Source: Hymenolepis diminuta (lineage: Eukaryota; Platyhelminthes; Cestoda; Cyclophyllidea; Hymenolepididae). Taken from it: a DNA stretch of 64,000 nt. The notes beneath the pieces were generated by a model, which worked only from the letters and a program-made list of their open reading frames with translations, did no database searches and had not been told where the DNA came from. The translations under genes were made by a program, and so were the position numbers. This document shows, piece by piece, positions 27,501-42,500 of this stretch. Within the stretch, counting starts at the first letter, position 1; every line of letters starts with the position of its first letter. The stretch lies in the NCBI GenBank assembly GCA_900708905.1, contig CAADRB010000003.1, positions 2,277,924 through 2,341,923 on the forward strand, read 5' to 3'.

Positions 27501-30500
27501 ATATTATTTTACTGTTTCGTAGACAATAATAATTGTGTATGCATCGTAGGAATTGAACTAACTGAGAAAATCCACGATATACTGTTGCATAGGATCCTTC
27601 ACCAAGAACTTCCAGCTTCTTATAGGATTCGATAGCACCGAAGGAATCAACAGTTCCAGCGGGAACAGCAGAACGGGCTGTGGAAGAACCCCGAGATCGC
27701 CATGTGTTCCCAGAACGACAAGATATCCCGCTGTCCTCACCCGCTCGACCACCTGTGCTACCCTCTACCTTTCCGGCTTCTTTTTCAGCCGTCTTTGTTG
27801 ACACTGTTAAGGGAAAACCAGCTGGGTCAGCATCACCGAAACCTGATAAATAAAAGAAATCGGAATAAGGGCCTTAACAAATCAAACATATCCAAATATC
27901 AATCATCCTTCATAGATTGATTGAATGTATACGACTATGATCAAATTCTGCAGTCAAAAGGAAGAGATTTCGAAAATCTAATCGTTTATTAAGCATAGCT
28001 CAGCTTTTGACCTTTTTATAGAAAAAAAATGAAATGAAATACGGGTTTACCTCTCATCATTATCTCCTAAGAACCCATCTCCTACGCGTGCCTAAATTTT
28101 TCCATGCAACGATATTTTCCATTTGCTTTGTCATCGCTGTGAACAATAAACAAATCTAAGGAATTAGAACACCTACCTGATTTGTACAAACAACTTTTTA
28201 AAGTCGATGCCCAAAATTTTCACTCCCTAAACTAGCGGTTAGATAGACGAAGGTTATTTCTAAGGATGAGAACTGCGTTCTTATCAGAATCTGATTCCAG
28301 ACAATATAATCGAAATGGTCGTCCATCAAAATCAGTGTTAAACATCTTTGAAGGGTGATTAGGACAATGCCAATATATACGACTGCTTAATTTATACGTC
28401 GTGCTACCTTAAATAAAAGCAGACGTAAGGTCACAGTTTTTTGCACTCAAAAAACAAACATTGCATCAATGGGGGTCAATGGCAAATATTAACGTAAATA
28501 AATATTTTAATTAGTTGCCTTCCGCCTCCTGTCAAAATGAGAGAGAAAAGAATGACTTTTCTTGCACACGAAAGTAGGAATTAACTGAGTTTGGCAAAAA
28601 ATCATTAAGTTCCATTAAATGAACTTGCGTTCTTTAGATTAATAATCCTTCCAGATTTTCGATTTAAGGATATGATGTATTACGGAAATTTTCAAAATTT
28701 GGCTAACGAAAATCTTGAGTTTTTAATGACTTAGACGGACATGAGCTAAAACGCACCTCTTCTTAAGCTGTGATACATGATGCTTATTTTCAGCGAATAT
28801 AAATCAATTTCAAACTAATCTGTGGATTAAGGAGGAACTTGCAGCATACAACCTTGCTTTTTGCCCACGAACGAGCAGAAATGTGTCTAGATTTCGAGAC
28901 ATACCAAATACTGCAAGCATCGATATCACTATGTTTTAAATCTCACAAAATTACTAGTATCCTTAATAATTATCACTTCAGTCTCTATCCTGCTGGACGA
29001 CCAAAATCATTTCAATGGAAGAGTCATAATTTCGCAGCCATTCGAATCAAAATATTCAAAGTTTGCCCGCCTTAATTTTTATATTAATATTAGGTTATAA
29101 GAGAAGTTGCGTTCATTTTTTAAATTTGAATTAAAGTGAAAATTTTGTCAAAAATACGTTTGTTTAGTGTTCAACATAGTCACCATTTCTATTAATTACA
29201 TTTTCCCATCTTTCATAGGCTTTCTCATTCCTTCTTCATAGAATTTAGCCAGTTTGGACTCAAAAAAGAAACTAGCTTCATTTCCACCTCTTCTCTTGAA
29301 GTAAGTCTTTGAAGTCCCATTAAATGATTCTATAAGCTCCTGAAAAGATAAAATCGGTTGGTGTAGGATCGGGAGAATATGTTGGGTAATGCATGACTTC
29401 TCAGCCAAATTCTTCGAAGAGATTTTTGGTTGCTCTTGAAGTGTGGGGTCTGGCATTGTCATGGAGTAGAATCACTCCTTTTCGATTGATCAAAGAAGGT
29501 CATTTTTCCTGCCGTTAACTGCTTTTAAATGAGTTAGCTGCTGACTGTAAACTTCAGATGCCATTGTTTGATTGCCACCCATTAGTTCATAATAAGCAAT
29601 TCCCACTCACCATCCAATCCCACCATACACACAAAAGAAATTTGTTCGGGTGCAGTCTCGAATTGTCTCGGTTGTGGAATTGGCTTTGAATCACTGCCTT
29701 GACTCGGTCGCTGTCTTTTGCGTTTAACATTGTTGTAAAGGATCCACCACTTCTCGTCGCTCAGTGATGATTCAGCCTAAAAAAGGTGTCTGAAGTTTAC
29801 TGGAACACAGCGAAAGACAACAGGTCACATGCTGTTGCTTGTTGATTTCCGAAAAATCATGTGGGACCCATTTCCAGCCTTTGAGACTTTGCCAAGCCAT
29901 ATATATGGTCACATGGCTTACTTTAAAGGTTTTGCTCAATTCTCTAGTAGTGCAGGCTGGATTTTCATTAATGGCAATTTGCAATTGCTCAGAATTGAGT
30001 TTTTGAGCATCCTGCTCTCGGTCCGTAGTCTTTCAGGCTGAAGTCATCCTTTTTGAGACGACCTGCAGATCTTTTCATTCACAACGTCATTTGTATAAGT
30101 GTCTTTGAGTGTTTTGCTGCCGATCTTGCCGTATTTACTTTATGAAATTCAAACAGTAAAACATATCTGCTATGCTTTTTATTTGGAGTGTACACTAGGA
30201 CTAGGAATGGTTATTAATAGTGATAATTATCACACAATCTGAAAGAAGAAATGATATTTTATTAATCACCATAGATAAGCATACAGCATTAGCAAGCTAA
30301 ATTGAAGTAATCGTGCTCAAAACACAGAGCTTAAAAGTTGGACAGAATTTCTGTTACAACTTTATACTTTCCAGTTCCATTGAAGGAAATAATTATGGAC
30401 TATCACTTTGGACAGTAGGCATGCATCATATGCCAACCTTATTTAACTCAATTGAATGCAGCTAAATTTATACTTCTGCTCAAAATTTCGCCAGATAAAT

Positions 30501-33500
30501 CGGTAATTTAATCAAGCCTCAAATGTTAGTCCCAACTTTATTTCATGGCTTAACGTTCCCTCCTAAAACTTGTGACTTTAATTAAGAGCTTTTAATCATT
30601 GTTGATTAATTAACAGGTCCATTTTTTGAGTCGACTAGTTTAGTCATCAGTGGATATTTTGTTGGAAACTTAATAGTTAAATTTAATTTTAAAATTTAAA
30701 AAAATAATAAGACAGAGTGATGAACAAATAACGAGCGTAGCTTTTAACTTGTAACAATGAAATTGCCAATCTAAAATTAAGCAGAGTTACGTAGTTTATT
30801 GTGAGAAAATGAATATCCATAATGTACTTAATGATAGTCATTTAAAAAGAAAAAAACAATAGGTGTATAGTTAACAAGAACTCATCGAGGAAAAAAATTA
30901 GACCTTGAAGCATTATGAGTTCGTTTATTTAGTTAGAAGTGGACAAAATACCGAATCCAAAATTTAAATGAGTAAAACTTTTTTAATGTTGAACATTATT
31001 CTCTTTTCTACGAACATTTTCTACTGGACTATTTCTCTGTTATCTACGTTTAAATACTCTTCTGTGATTAACAATTGTAGTTTTTTCATGATAATAATGA
31101 AAATCATTTTTTTGTCCAAGATGCAATATTTGACAAAAACTGCACTTACTCCTTTCTCAATTTAAACAAACGACAAAGTATAAATTCTAGATGCGGGTGG
31201 CGGATAAAATGTCAACTTCAGTTAAGAGTGCAATATTTTAAACAGTATGATTAGTTGACAATCGAGGTAATACTAGATAAGCATTAAGCAAGAATATTTA
31301 AAATTTACGATAATTTAGAATTAAGATTGGAAATATAAAACAGGAATGTGATACCCCGGTGAGATTAGCTGTTTCATCAAATGGTCAGAGCCCTAAACCA
31401 AGAGATTCAAGTATACATATTATAATACTCAGACTTCTAGTTTCTTGGAATGTGATAAAATTCCTTTGAGATATGGCGACCTGTGTGGTTCTGTGTATCC
31501 CCGATTTTCCAGTATTTTATAGAAAATTAACTAAATTATATATCATAACATAGATATTTTCATAAAATAAATTTAATAATTTATTTCACCAGGTTAGTTA
31601 TTTTTACAAATAATAAAAGAAGAAAATCAGCAAAGAAAGATGTGAGAAAAATACTTTTCTATTTATATTCGCAAATAAAAAAAAACCGCCTTTCCAGTAA
31701 AAGAAAAGTTGTTTAAAATTCGAAATGGGAAAGAAGTTAAGTTTAACAACTGAAATTTGTCTCATGGCTTAAGAAAAGTATACATTAATATTACGTTTTC
31801 CGTTGGCCTATTTTAAAATTAGTAAATATGTGGTATGGTGAAACTTTTAATACGAAACAAATACTTCAATTTCAAAATGCTACCACATTGGTTCGACTTC
31901 ATCTGCTGCAAAAATACTTATATGAGGACATATAATTTGGCCATTTTTTCATGCTTGAAATAACTATGACTATATAGATTGTAGCCTGTTTAAATTAAAT
32001 ACGCATTAGATTCTCATTAAGATGGGCTTATAGAAGTAATATACTTCAAGATTCATTTACAATTCAGGCGGTAGTTTCTCGCATACTAGAAGTGAATTTA
32101 CGAATTCGGATTGTACTTTAAGGAAAACAATTTTTCTTCTGCTGAACCGTTTCCAGATAGTTGATCCAGATTCACATTTCTCATGTGTGAAAAGGAAGTT
32201 AATGGTTATGTAATACTATGTTTGGCCTATTCGTCTATAACGGTCATATCTTAGTTAGTCTCGCTGAAGTAAGTCCAACAGTGGCGAGACTGCACATCCT
32301 GGTGCGGGCGAAAAAATTCCGAACTCAATAATCCAGAGGGATGAAGCTTATGAATTCTATTCAGGTGTACCGATTCTGGAATCAAGTTATAAGGACAGAA
32401 CGGTTGAGAGAGGGATTTTAAATATATTTATGCTGTTAATATTACGTTTGAAACAGTTTTACTTATATGACTATTTAATACTAGCCTGCTATTCCAACAT
32501 ATGAAATGTAATTTAAAGGACAATCGAAAGCTTTTTTGTAAACCGCCGAAAGTTCTAAGAAAATTCTAAAGGTTTTAAGTTAAAATAGAACTTTGCAATC
32601 TAATTTTCTATTTTCAAGAATATACTAAAATATTCATATACTTATGCAAGGCTAAAGCAAATATCCAATGCAACAAGTCTAAAAATGTCTGCTTTTCCAT
32701 TGAAAAAGGCGTTGCCTTTAAACTTTTTCAAACAGCGCTAAATTTGCATTTTGCAGAGAAATATATTTGTGTAGTAAATTTAAACAGAATTAATTTGTAA
32801 TATAGCTTGTTTAATGCAGTTAATCTAAAAATTTTGCCTTAAATACGTATTAGATATTAATCTATTTCTAAATTTATTAAAAGCATCAAAAAATTTATCA
32901 GTAAATTGACCGTATTTATTTAAAACTTCGTTCATTTATTCCTAAAATACTAATGGAAATTCAGCCACCAGTTTCGTTCTAATCACGATTAATTAACGCC
33001 TACATGAAAACAGCGAAATTAAATTGTCATTTGCATGATTTGTTGGATTTTGATATTTTTTCACTTAAAACTGATTGAATAACTAGAAATTTGTCGTTAA
33101 CCCCATAAGCAAATTAAGAAAAGAAAAGTGACAGAAATAGAATGTATATAAGTAAAAAAAGGAAAAAACTCGAAATGAATTTTTACTTGCATGGTGCTTT
33201 AACTCTAGTAAATTTAATTATTGCTTATTGCTCATATTAATCGGTATTTATCGCTTTAGTTAATTATTTCCATCGATTATTTAATTCCATTTTTATGGCT
33301 GAATAATATGTAAAAATTTGCAAATATTCCTGAATTGACCAATGGTTTAGAGCCAAATAGTGAGCCAAAATTCAAGGTAGTCTTGAAAGAAAAATCGATA
33401 AACCATTGTAAGGTTTTAAATAATGTTTTATATTTCCGCATAAGTTTTTTAATAGCCCTCCTTTTCTTGAAAAATAATTAGTAAATAAATCACGTTCGCA

Positions 33501-36500
33501 TGCATGACTGGAGAAGAAATGTCGAGATGGCCACCTATTTAGTACAATGGAGAGTTGAGATAAACAAGTATTCAGTTGTTTTTCCATTTTGAGCAAAATT
33601 TAATGTTCAGGCGCAATACTGAGCAAGTGTTTGCTAAAATATTAAACTGTTAATGACACCTCGATTAGTGGAGGAAATTTACTTGCTCATAATATCGAAT
33701 GACATAGTTTTGAGACCAGTTAGTTTAGGCATTTGAATAAATGAGCACTAAGAGATAAGTGAGAACGAAAGTTTAATAACATGAGTGAGTCGATAGTTAA
33801 ATCTTCTTTTCTAAGTAAAGTATCTAAAAGTACTTTGCAAATACTTTAATCTTTATTAGACGTAAATTTGTACTTAATCCTGTTTCCGGATGATTAAATA
33901 CAACTTTCGCACCTTTACAATTGGAAAATGACGGGCTGAAATGTTCGCATAATAAGTGTCAAAATTTTTCCCAACAGTTTATGTTCGGGTTATGGATATC
34001 AAAATTTCTGATTTTTATATACGTGACATTTTTTGTAATCTTCGAAAAGAAAGTGAAATGAAACAATTTAAAATCCCCATCAAAAGGGATACGTTTAACA
34101 AGATGGAATAATCAACCACTCAATTGAAAAATATTCAACAAGTTTCAAAAGTCGAGGAAACGAGGACATTTTGAAACTAGGAAATATAAAGAGATCAAAT
34201 TTCGAATGTAAAAGACTGGATATGTTAAATACGTTGTTGCCAACCTCAACTACTCAGTCTTTACCGTAGAATTATATAGGTAAATCGGGTGGTGTGACCA
34301 ACTCCGGAATTAACTCAACCTGTCGGGAGACGAAGAATGTAATGGACATAACCTCACTTATGAACCTTGGAGGCAAATGATGCAGACACGACATCACATG
34401 AACACTTTTTTCACCTTATTGTTGACTCCATCCCCCCGGCCTCCCAATTTCATATCTTTTTGGACTTGTTTGTCATTCCCTTAATTAAAAATTGAAAAAT
34501 TATTTTCTGTTGCTGTGCCACGGACAATATCAATGAAGCTGCGACCTGCACCCATCAATTAAAATTCAATCAACCACATGAATCCAAAGTTCGAATAGTC
34601 ATGATCTATTTGCTACCTCTACATGAATACCCGCTCATCTCTTAAGAAACTTTATGGCATGTGCCAATACGTCCTTAGAACAGTACGAAATCGTTCCGAT
34701 ATACTGCGAATTCCTAATCAAATAAATTTAATATCACACACTCTAATTAAGTGCTTTTTTAATTTAGACATATCTGAATTTTATAAGACCCTTATGCAAA
34801 TAGGAACTCTCTAGTTGCATGTTATGAATCAAGACCCATCATGGGACTCCCTTACATTAATACCTGAATAAAACGGGAAAAAACATTACAAAATAGCAAC
34901 AATAAGCAAAGGAAGTTGCTTTCAGATAAAAGTGAGTAAGTATGTTTTTGGAATTATTAAAGTAGGGATTCAGACAACGCAATAGATGTGAATATATTTT
35001 TTAAAAAATTAGTTTCGCAAAATAAACACCAGGAAGGATTCAATGCTTTTCCTAGTGGTTCATGAAATGCACAAGGTATTGTCGGGACCAATCCTCTTAG
35101 TGAATACAAAGAAAAAATGAGCAAATTCCAAACAAATTCTACTTCCCGTAAAATACATTCATATGGAAAGTCAAAGGTAATCCCTAAAGGTAATGAAATA
35201 TTTATTATGTAATTAAAAAATCTTTTAAATTACCTGAATATTTAGTCTTGAAAACGATTCAAATTTTCAATTCCAAGGAAAAAATATTCAAACGTTAAAC
35301 TGATGTATTTATGAAAAAATCTGATGCTATAATAATAGGAAAAACGTGTTTATTAGAATGAAATTCAAATTACAAGTCATTTCATTTTGGAAAAAGAAAA
35401 AATAACTAGTCAACATTAGTTCTACATGTTTAAAACAACTGCAATTTTCGTTCATTTTGGTAGATAAAGCGCATAGATTAAGGTAGATGGAGGTTTTACT
35501 GATAATTTGCCGAATAGATCAGAAGCTGACCGATACTTTCTCTGAAACAATTTCTCCGTTTTAATGTTGATTAACTTCAAAGCCTATTTAAGGAGTTATT
35601 AAAAAGCACGCATCGCCTTTAAGGGAAACACATTCCGAAAATTTTTAAAACTCTACTGATAAAAATTGGTTTTAGTTAGTTTTCTTATCTCTTAAAAGTG
35701 TTATTACTAAGTAAAGAGTTTAATTTGTACCATTAAAATGTATACACTATTATAAAGTGCAAATCAAGATGAATCCTATTTCAAATATTTGGAGTGAAAT
35801 AGATCATCGATTTTAATTGATTTCGCCAAAAAAGACGCCATTGTGAAAAAAAACGTAAATTATGCATGCATGGAGTTAGGTACTGATGACTTTTGACCGT
35901 ATTATATTCGTGTGTCAAAACAACGATTTGTAGTTAGCATTATTTACTGACTTTACAAGGTATCATAAAGCCCTACTTCTCATTTTGATTATCGATTTTT
36001 TCTCTAATGCACATTGTGCTTCTTGAACTCGTGATTTCTGACTTCACAGACAAGCATATTAATCACTGCCCCAACCTCCGTATCGATCTGTTCCATTTAT
36101 TTAGTTCTCTCGCATACCTATGCTACTCTTTCAGTTAACATTTTACAAAACTATCACTTTTAATCTCTCTTAATACTAAAAATTCCGTCTCCTCTCCTTC
36201 CTAGTTCGTTTGCGGTGAACTTTTACAGAAACTTGGAATGATAATAACTCGGCAAGTTCTATCTGCTCCACGTTGGCAATTCTAAGCTATTCGTGGCTGA
36301 TTTTCTAGGCTAAAAAGTAGCGAAACAATAAGATAACAAATTGCAACTAGTACTCAATCGAGGACTATTATATTTTTTCTCAAAATGCCGAATGATTTAT
36401 GATTTAATTATAATGATAGATAAGAATAAATAAGTTAAACATATTACCTTCAGAGCGTGGCCGTTCCTGGCTGCGAGATTTGGGTTGCTTTCCATATTCC

Positions 36501-39500
36501 AAATTCTGTGTTCTTCCTCCTGTGAGCTCATAATGCGAACAGGATGATTGTAGGCCTTCAATTCTATTGGATCGATGTTTTGAAGAATCCTTCTTCTGCC
36601 TCAATCGCATTTGAAAGGCGCCACTTTTAACTTGCTTCAAAGTTGTTCCTCTAAAGTAAAATAAAAACAAATCGTTAAATATTTTAAAAAAGAAAGCAAC
36701 TTCTATTCGGAAATATAATATAGCGCTCCTAGAATTTAGACAGGAAATTGAAAATCAAATACTGTACCAATGGCATATTGCTCTCGAGCGTCACGAAAAT
36801 CTGAAACAATATTTACAATATAATATCCCCGGATTTGGTTCAGTGAGCTCTGCTAAGATCATTTAAGATCATGCTGCTTTCTCGGCCATTGAAAGAGAAA
36901 ATGATTTGAAGTGGCAAGGTCAATCATGACAATTAAACAACCTGTCAATAAATGCAGTAGACTGTAGATAAGGATTTGATCAACTATCCAGGGGACGAAT
37001 TATGACATTTCAGTTTTTAAAGGTGAACCAGCGAACTGCCTCTTCTTTCAGTACTATAAAATCCGACCCCGAAAATCCTATGAAGTAACCCTTTTGAGGC
37101 TGGCTTTCTGATCCCCTCCTTTATTTCTTATTGGACTACCTTCCCAATTGCAGCCACACTTCCGAAACGAAGAATTATAAAATTAATCTGCATTGCTGTG
37201 GATTATAATAAAAAACCTTTTTTAATATCCAAACAAATTTTTAATAAGCATTCTTTCTTAGAAATGCAATTTTTCAGTCAGAGAAAACAAGCTTATCCTT
37301 TCACATACAATAAAAGATATAATTCAAACGTTTGAGCAGTAAGATATCACTGCTCCTCTTGCTATAAGTGCATAATAAACAAAATTTTAGAACTGGTTCA
37401 ACCGTTATTTGTACATTCAATGACATCCTGATAAACGAATTGAATAACAAGTTACACTGCTAATGCCCTTTAATGCATTCAATGACATTTTGTCATTAAG
37501 CAACTATTCATTTATGATTTTTGCAGCTCGAATAATTTCATTCGAGCCTAATAATTTAATTACAATCCATTAACTCGTTGCAATACATTTAATGCTCAAC
37601 CATAAAAGGATTGAGGAGTAGTTTGGTTTTGGTGGACAAAATAATATTCTTCATTACCCACTGAGTGGTAGTGTTTCTCCTTTCAACGTCGACTCATGTT
37701 CGCCACCTAATGACTCATTCTATGGTGAATAATCCCTAAGGCGTATTTCGCATGCTTGTTTCTTCTAACCATACTGAGAAATAAGATAGTAATTTCAACC
37801 CACATTAAATTTAATTACCATTTCTTTGCCTAACACGACTGGAACTCAAATGAAATATGAATGCTTGTTTTATCCTAAATAAACAGTGTTATGGTGTAAT
37901 CAATAAAATTTAGGGATATAACGATGACTTCCGTAGGAAGATATTCTGGTTTAAGTAAAAGTTATCAAAATTAACTTCCCGTAGTGTTTCTTTTCTATTG
38001 ATTTCAAACATGACCTGCAGTTTTATAAATACAAATCATTTGAAGAAAATAATGATTATCATAAAAGCAATCGATATTGTACAATATAATATCAGTAAAA
38101 AAGTTACACCTAAAAATACTCTATTTTAAAATTCTCCCTATGATTATTATAAAATTTCATTTAATTTTCTGTAACTTTAATCGGTAATTGTATTAAAAAT
38201 TTTTAAACCTAAATGCAGCTGGATACTAATAACGGGTACTTCTTTGCATAAATCGATCCACAGGATGTATCGCAACGTTGTAAATTGAACTGGAAGAATT
38301 TGCGCTCTGATTTCATGAGTTCTCAATGAAATTTAAAATGCGAGATGAAATCCAGTGGGAATCTCAATGCATTATGTTACGGCCTCAAATAGTCGAAATT
38401 TCCCAACTGAATATTATCAAAGAATTAAGCTAAATTTCCTATTTTCTCATATTATCCCAGAAACAAATCACAATTTTAGTACATTTTAACCACTAAGTAG
38501 AATTATTAATAGTTAAAAATTAAAGTAATGAATGCGTAAAATTGTTACTTTGATATGCTTTTAGATAAAGATATTCCATTTTATCCAACACTTTCCAGCG
38601 AAAGTTTTCTATCATAGCTTTTGAATGTTAGATTCACCTTGAATCTTTTAGGGGGTTCCCTATAAATTTCCGAACGATGGTTTTGTTGGTTGCTGGATTT
38701 GATTTCCGGAGTTTCATTATTTTCAAACTCCGAGGGGCCATAAACATCCAAGATGATACCCAGAAGATTCGCTTCCAGTTTCGATAATTGTGCTGCGTAC
38801 TGGTGAGAGAGATGTTCTCTATGACGCATCCAAGTTTGGCCATCAACATCCATTTCATAATATTGCACTCTACCTCGCCAAGCTCTGATGATACCTTCTG
38901 CCCATGTCCCATTCGGCTCGTGATCACGCATGTAAAATGTTGGTTGAATCCTTCGGAAGTAAAGCATTCTGAACCGCCCTTGGTCTTCACACCGTAAGAG
39001 TTTCGGCAGAACTGCGATCATTTAACGCTGGACGCGACGTTGTTGGACACATTTAAAGGAACGGATCAAGATTCGCTTCCGTTGTCCCCTCTCCACAAGA
39101 TTTCTGAAGTGGCCACTTCAGGGTGTCGACGAATCGATCTTCTTGACCATTTGATCGAGGATGATATGGTGAAGAGTAGACGTGGATGACATTATAACTC
39201 CAACAAAAGTCTTGAGGGAGGGCCGAAGAGAACTGGGCTCCGTTATCGGTTAAAATGGTCTCTGGTAGTCCATGAGTTGAAAATGTATGGCGAAGACTGG
39301 TGATCAACATGGTAATTGTGGTGGACTTCAGGCCACTATGACTGCAAATCTACCATGACAAGATATAGGAGACCATTGACAAGTCTGCTAAAATCCAAGT
39401 GTATGCGAGACCATGGAGCTGCAACTTTAGGACAAGGACTAGGTTCCTGTTGTGGGGGAAGCTTAATCGAATGCTGACATTTAAAACATCTTTGGACAAT

Positions 39501-42500
39501 TGCTTCGATATCCTTGTCCATTCCAGACATATATCCAAAAGTTCTTGCAATAGATTTTATGCGACTAACACTCGGACGACTGCCACGGAACTGCTATAAT
39601 ACAACTCTATTGAGTGCTGAAGGAGTGACTACCCGATCTGTAAACATTAAGCATGAATTGACCACAAATAGATTATCACGTCGTCTATAAACTCGTAGAA
39701 GAACTCCCTTTTGGTTTCATTTTAATTAACCTGTGCGAACATATTTTATGGTCATTTTCAGTACTAAATCTTTAGCTGCTGCGTCTTGTATACCAATTAC
39801 AGTCATTGAAAGGTTGCATACGGCATCAGATAAAAGGCTTTGCGTTTCGTTCTCCATAGTCACACTTGCTACGACGGTTTCCTCGTCAGCACATTTCTGG
39901 TTGTAGATGAGACGGGAAAGGCAATCAGCTTGTCCAAATTCTGTTGTGTTCTAATATTCTACATTGAAATTATGAGCAAGAAGGATGGTCGATCAATGCT
40001 GAAGTCGGCTTGCACTGCAAACTGAAATAGCACTTTTGAATCCAAAGATTGAGAAAAGAGGTTTATGATTCGATAGCAGTGTGAAGTACCGACCATAGAG
40101 GAACTTAGGGACCTTTTTCACAGAGAAAATGATACCCGAAGACTCCTTTCAATCTGACTTTAGTTCTTTTCAGCATGAGCAACGATTTTTCTCTGAACCA
40201 TCGGGGAAGGCATGAGAGATAACCGCACCAACATCATAGTTTAGAGCATCTACAGCCATTATAATTGGTAAATTTGGGTAGAAATGAGAAAGCAGCACAT
40301 CAGAAGCAAGCCTTTCCCTTTATGAAGGCCTTCTCACAGTTGGCGTCCAGTTCTACACAGTATCTTAGTATCCATTTAGAAGAGCCCAAATTTTATGCAG
40401 TGTTGGCAGAAATGTGCTGTAGTAGCTGATAAGACCTGGGAAGGAACGCAATGTAAGCCGTTTCATTTCTGTAATTATCCGAAGCTTTTCCGCATTCGGA
40501 CGACGGCTTTTATCCAAGATACATCCTAGGTACTTAATAGAAAGCACAAAATATGTACATTTCTCAGCTTGAAGACGAAAGCCATACTCTTGAATAAGTT
40601 GAAGAAGTGCGATGACGCATTCTTGAAGTTCCTGTTGAGAGCAGCCTACAACAATAATGTCGTCAGGTATGCAGTAGTACCAGAGAGGCTTGACCTCATG
40701 ATATCTATTATTTGTTAGAAAATGGCAGGTGCTGTTTTGGCACTGAATAGAAGTCTGGTATATTAGTATAGGCCACGATGTGCATTAATAGTCAGTAGCT
40801 CTCGTGGCTCTGATGCAACTTCGATTTATAAATAAGCCTCTGTTAAACCAAACTTTGCAAGGTATTAACCACCATTCACTAATGGGATGTAATTATGGAA
40901 TGGTAGTGGATAACAGTCTGGCTCCAATGCGGCATTTAGACTGGTAGAAAAATTAGCATACAATCGGAAAATTGTATTTGTTTCGGAACATCAACTACAA
41001 CAGGGTTTCAGAACGTCTCTTTGCGTGTGAGCATGGGGTCAGAATCAATGAGGACTGAATCGCGCGTGGTATTCGCCAACTTAACTCTTTCTCTCTCTGT
41101 TTCTTGCAGCTTCAGATTAGAGTTTCCTTCATTAGTTTTCACAGATAAGTTCTTCGCATTATCAAGGCTTCGCTTGAAGGCCAGAGGTGTTAAGGCGCCA
41201 AAACTAAACTTATCCCAATTAAAGTTCACACCGCCTGCAAAGTCATATACATCCCCACTATGCTCGAGGCAGTTAAACTGGGCTCTGCAGAGGAAGAAGT
41301 TCTCTTTTATAACTTTCACAGTTTCAGAGTAACTCAGTAACTTTCATATTCGAAAGGGGCCAACTGATGACAAGACAACGACCTCATGTTTTCTCATTCT
41401 CTTTGGCAAGATTCACTGTGAACACATATCTGTGATTATTGTACCACGATTCAAAGACTTTGCCTGATTTAGGGTCATAAGTGAACTCAAGAACATTTTT
41501 AGTGACATCTTCAGCAGCTGAAAGATCACGAATTTCAACAGATACAGATTTGATGGAATAAGAAGGCGTAGACATAACAGAAGAATTCAGATGTTTAGAA
41601 TCTTCAAATTTAGCTGAAAGAGCTATTACTTCTGCAGAAAGACAGTTGAACATTTCAAACGATTGCGATAAATCCAATCATTGTTGAAAGACTTGTGAAA
41701 CTCTTGGCTTCGGCATCGTAAAAAACATTAGAGTATTTATTTATTGCTTCCCATCACTTGTTATTGCCTTAGAAGCCTCCCGGAAATAAATATTAGCACG
41801 AGATTAAGCTAACTTTTCTATTTTCTCCAAATTAGGCCCAGCAACGACCCGCAATTTTAGTGTATTTAAACAATTATGTAAAATTGTAAATAATTATTAA
41901 TGAACATGTAAAATTGTCACTTTAATTTCCATTTTCATTTTATCCAGCACATTCAAACAAAATTAGGTCCAACTTAGAGCTAGCTTAAATTGTTTCCTAC
42001 TGGAAATGTGTATTAATGAAACACAACATGAATATGGAATCCTATAACTTCGAATCCTATAAACAAGTTTGGACAAAAGGATGTATCGCTTTCATTATTA
42101 ATTTGTTGTTGACAGGTAAAAACTGAAATTAGAGGTTCCGATCTTGAAATTAATCGTTTATAAATAGTTCTGCGTGTTGCGATTGTCTCGAAAGTATCTG
42201 ATTGAATATTAGCTCTAAAGGTGATTTGGCCTAAGTTTTACAAGCGAAGGTTCGCATACACTTTTTGTAAGTCCACCTTTCACAAACCAGCTCTAATTCA
42301 ATTGATAATAAAAGACAGCTTCCACCTTTGAATGGTCTCTTCAATAGTGTTATTCATTTGCAGACTCGGTCCTAAAGTCATCCTAGTTTTAATAACCGAA
42401 ATAGACGCTAATTCTCAAGATTCATGCTTGAAGCTGATAGGATGCCAGTAATTAAAGGTTTAAACTATCTCGGGATTATCAGTTCGCATAGGTTTTCTCC

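Larger units (their letters stand above)
27843..36447 (-). other. Kinase intron 3
   Basis: An 8.6-kb intron with a decayed mariner element at 29090-30120 and a dispersed repeat at 34290-34540. The rest, including 30.2-34.2 and 34.6-36.4 kb, is AT-rich with no gene recognised. A short repeat fragment near 36028-36088 resembles 3929-3975. Confidence 0.6.
38375..41949 (-). mobile_element. Degenerate gypsy (Ty3) LTR retrotransposon
   Basis: Minus-strand element of 3,575 bp bounded by diverged direct LTRs (38375-38590 and 41759-41949). In element direction each LTR starts TGYTGGATAAAAT and ends TAACA. The 5 bp outside are CATTA on the left and CATTC on the right, a near-perfect target duplication. 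Order along the minus strand: gag-like (41677-41050), reverse transcriptase (about 40960-40365), RNase H (about 40260-40020), integrase zinc region, core and C-terminus (39560-38581). This is the canonical gypsy order. The length is short for a full gypsy and no protease is recognised, so internal deletion is likely. Frameshifts and stops throughout make it inactive. LTR divergence indicates an old insertion. Confidence 0.9.
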
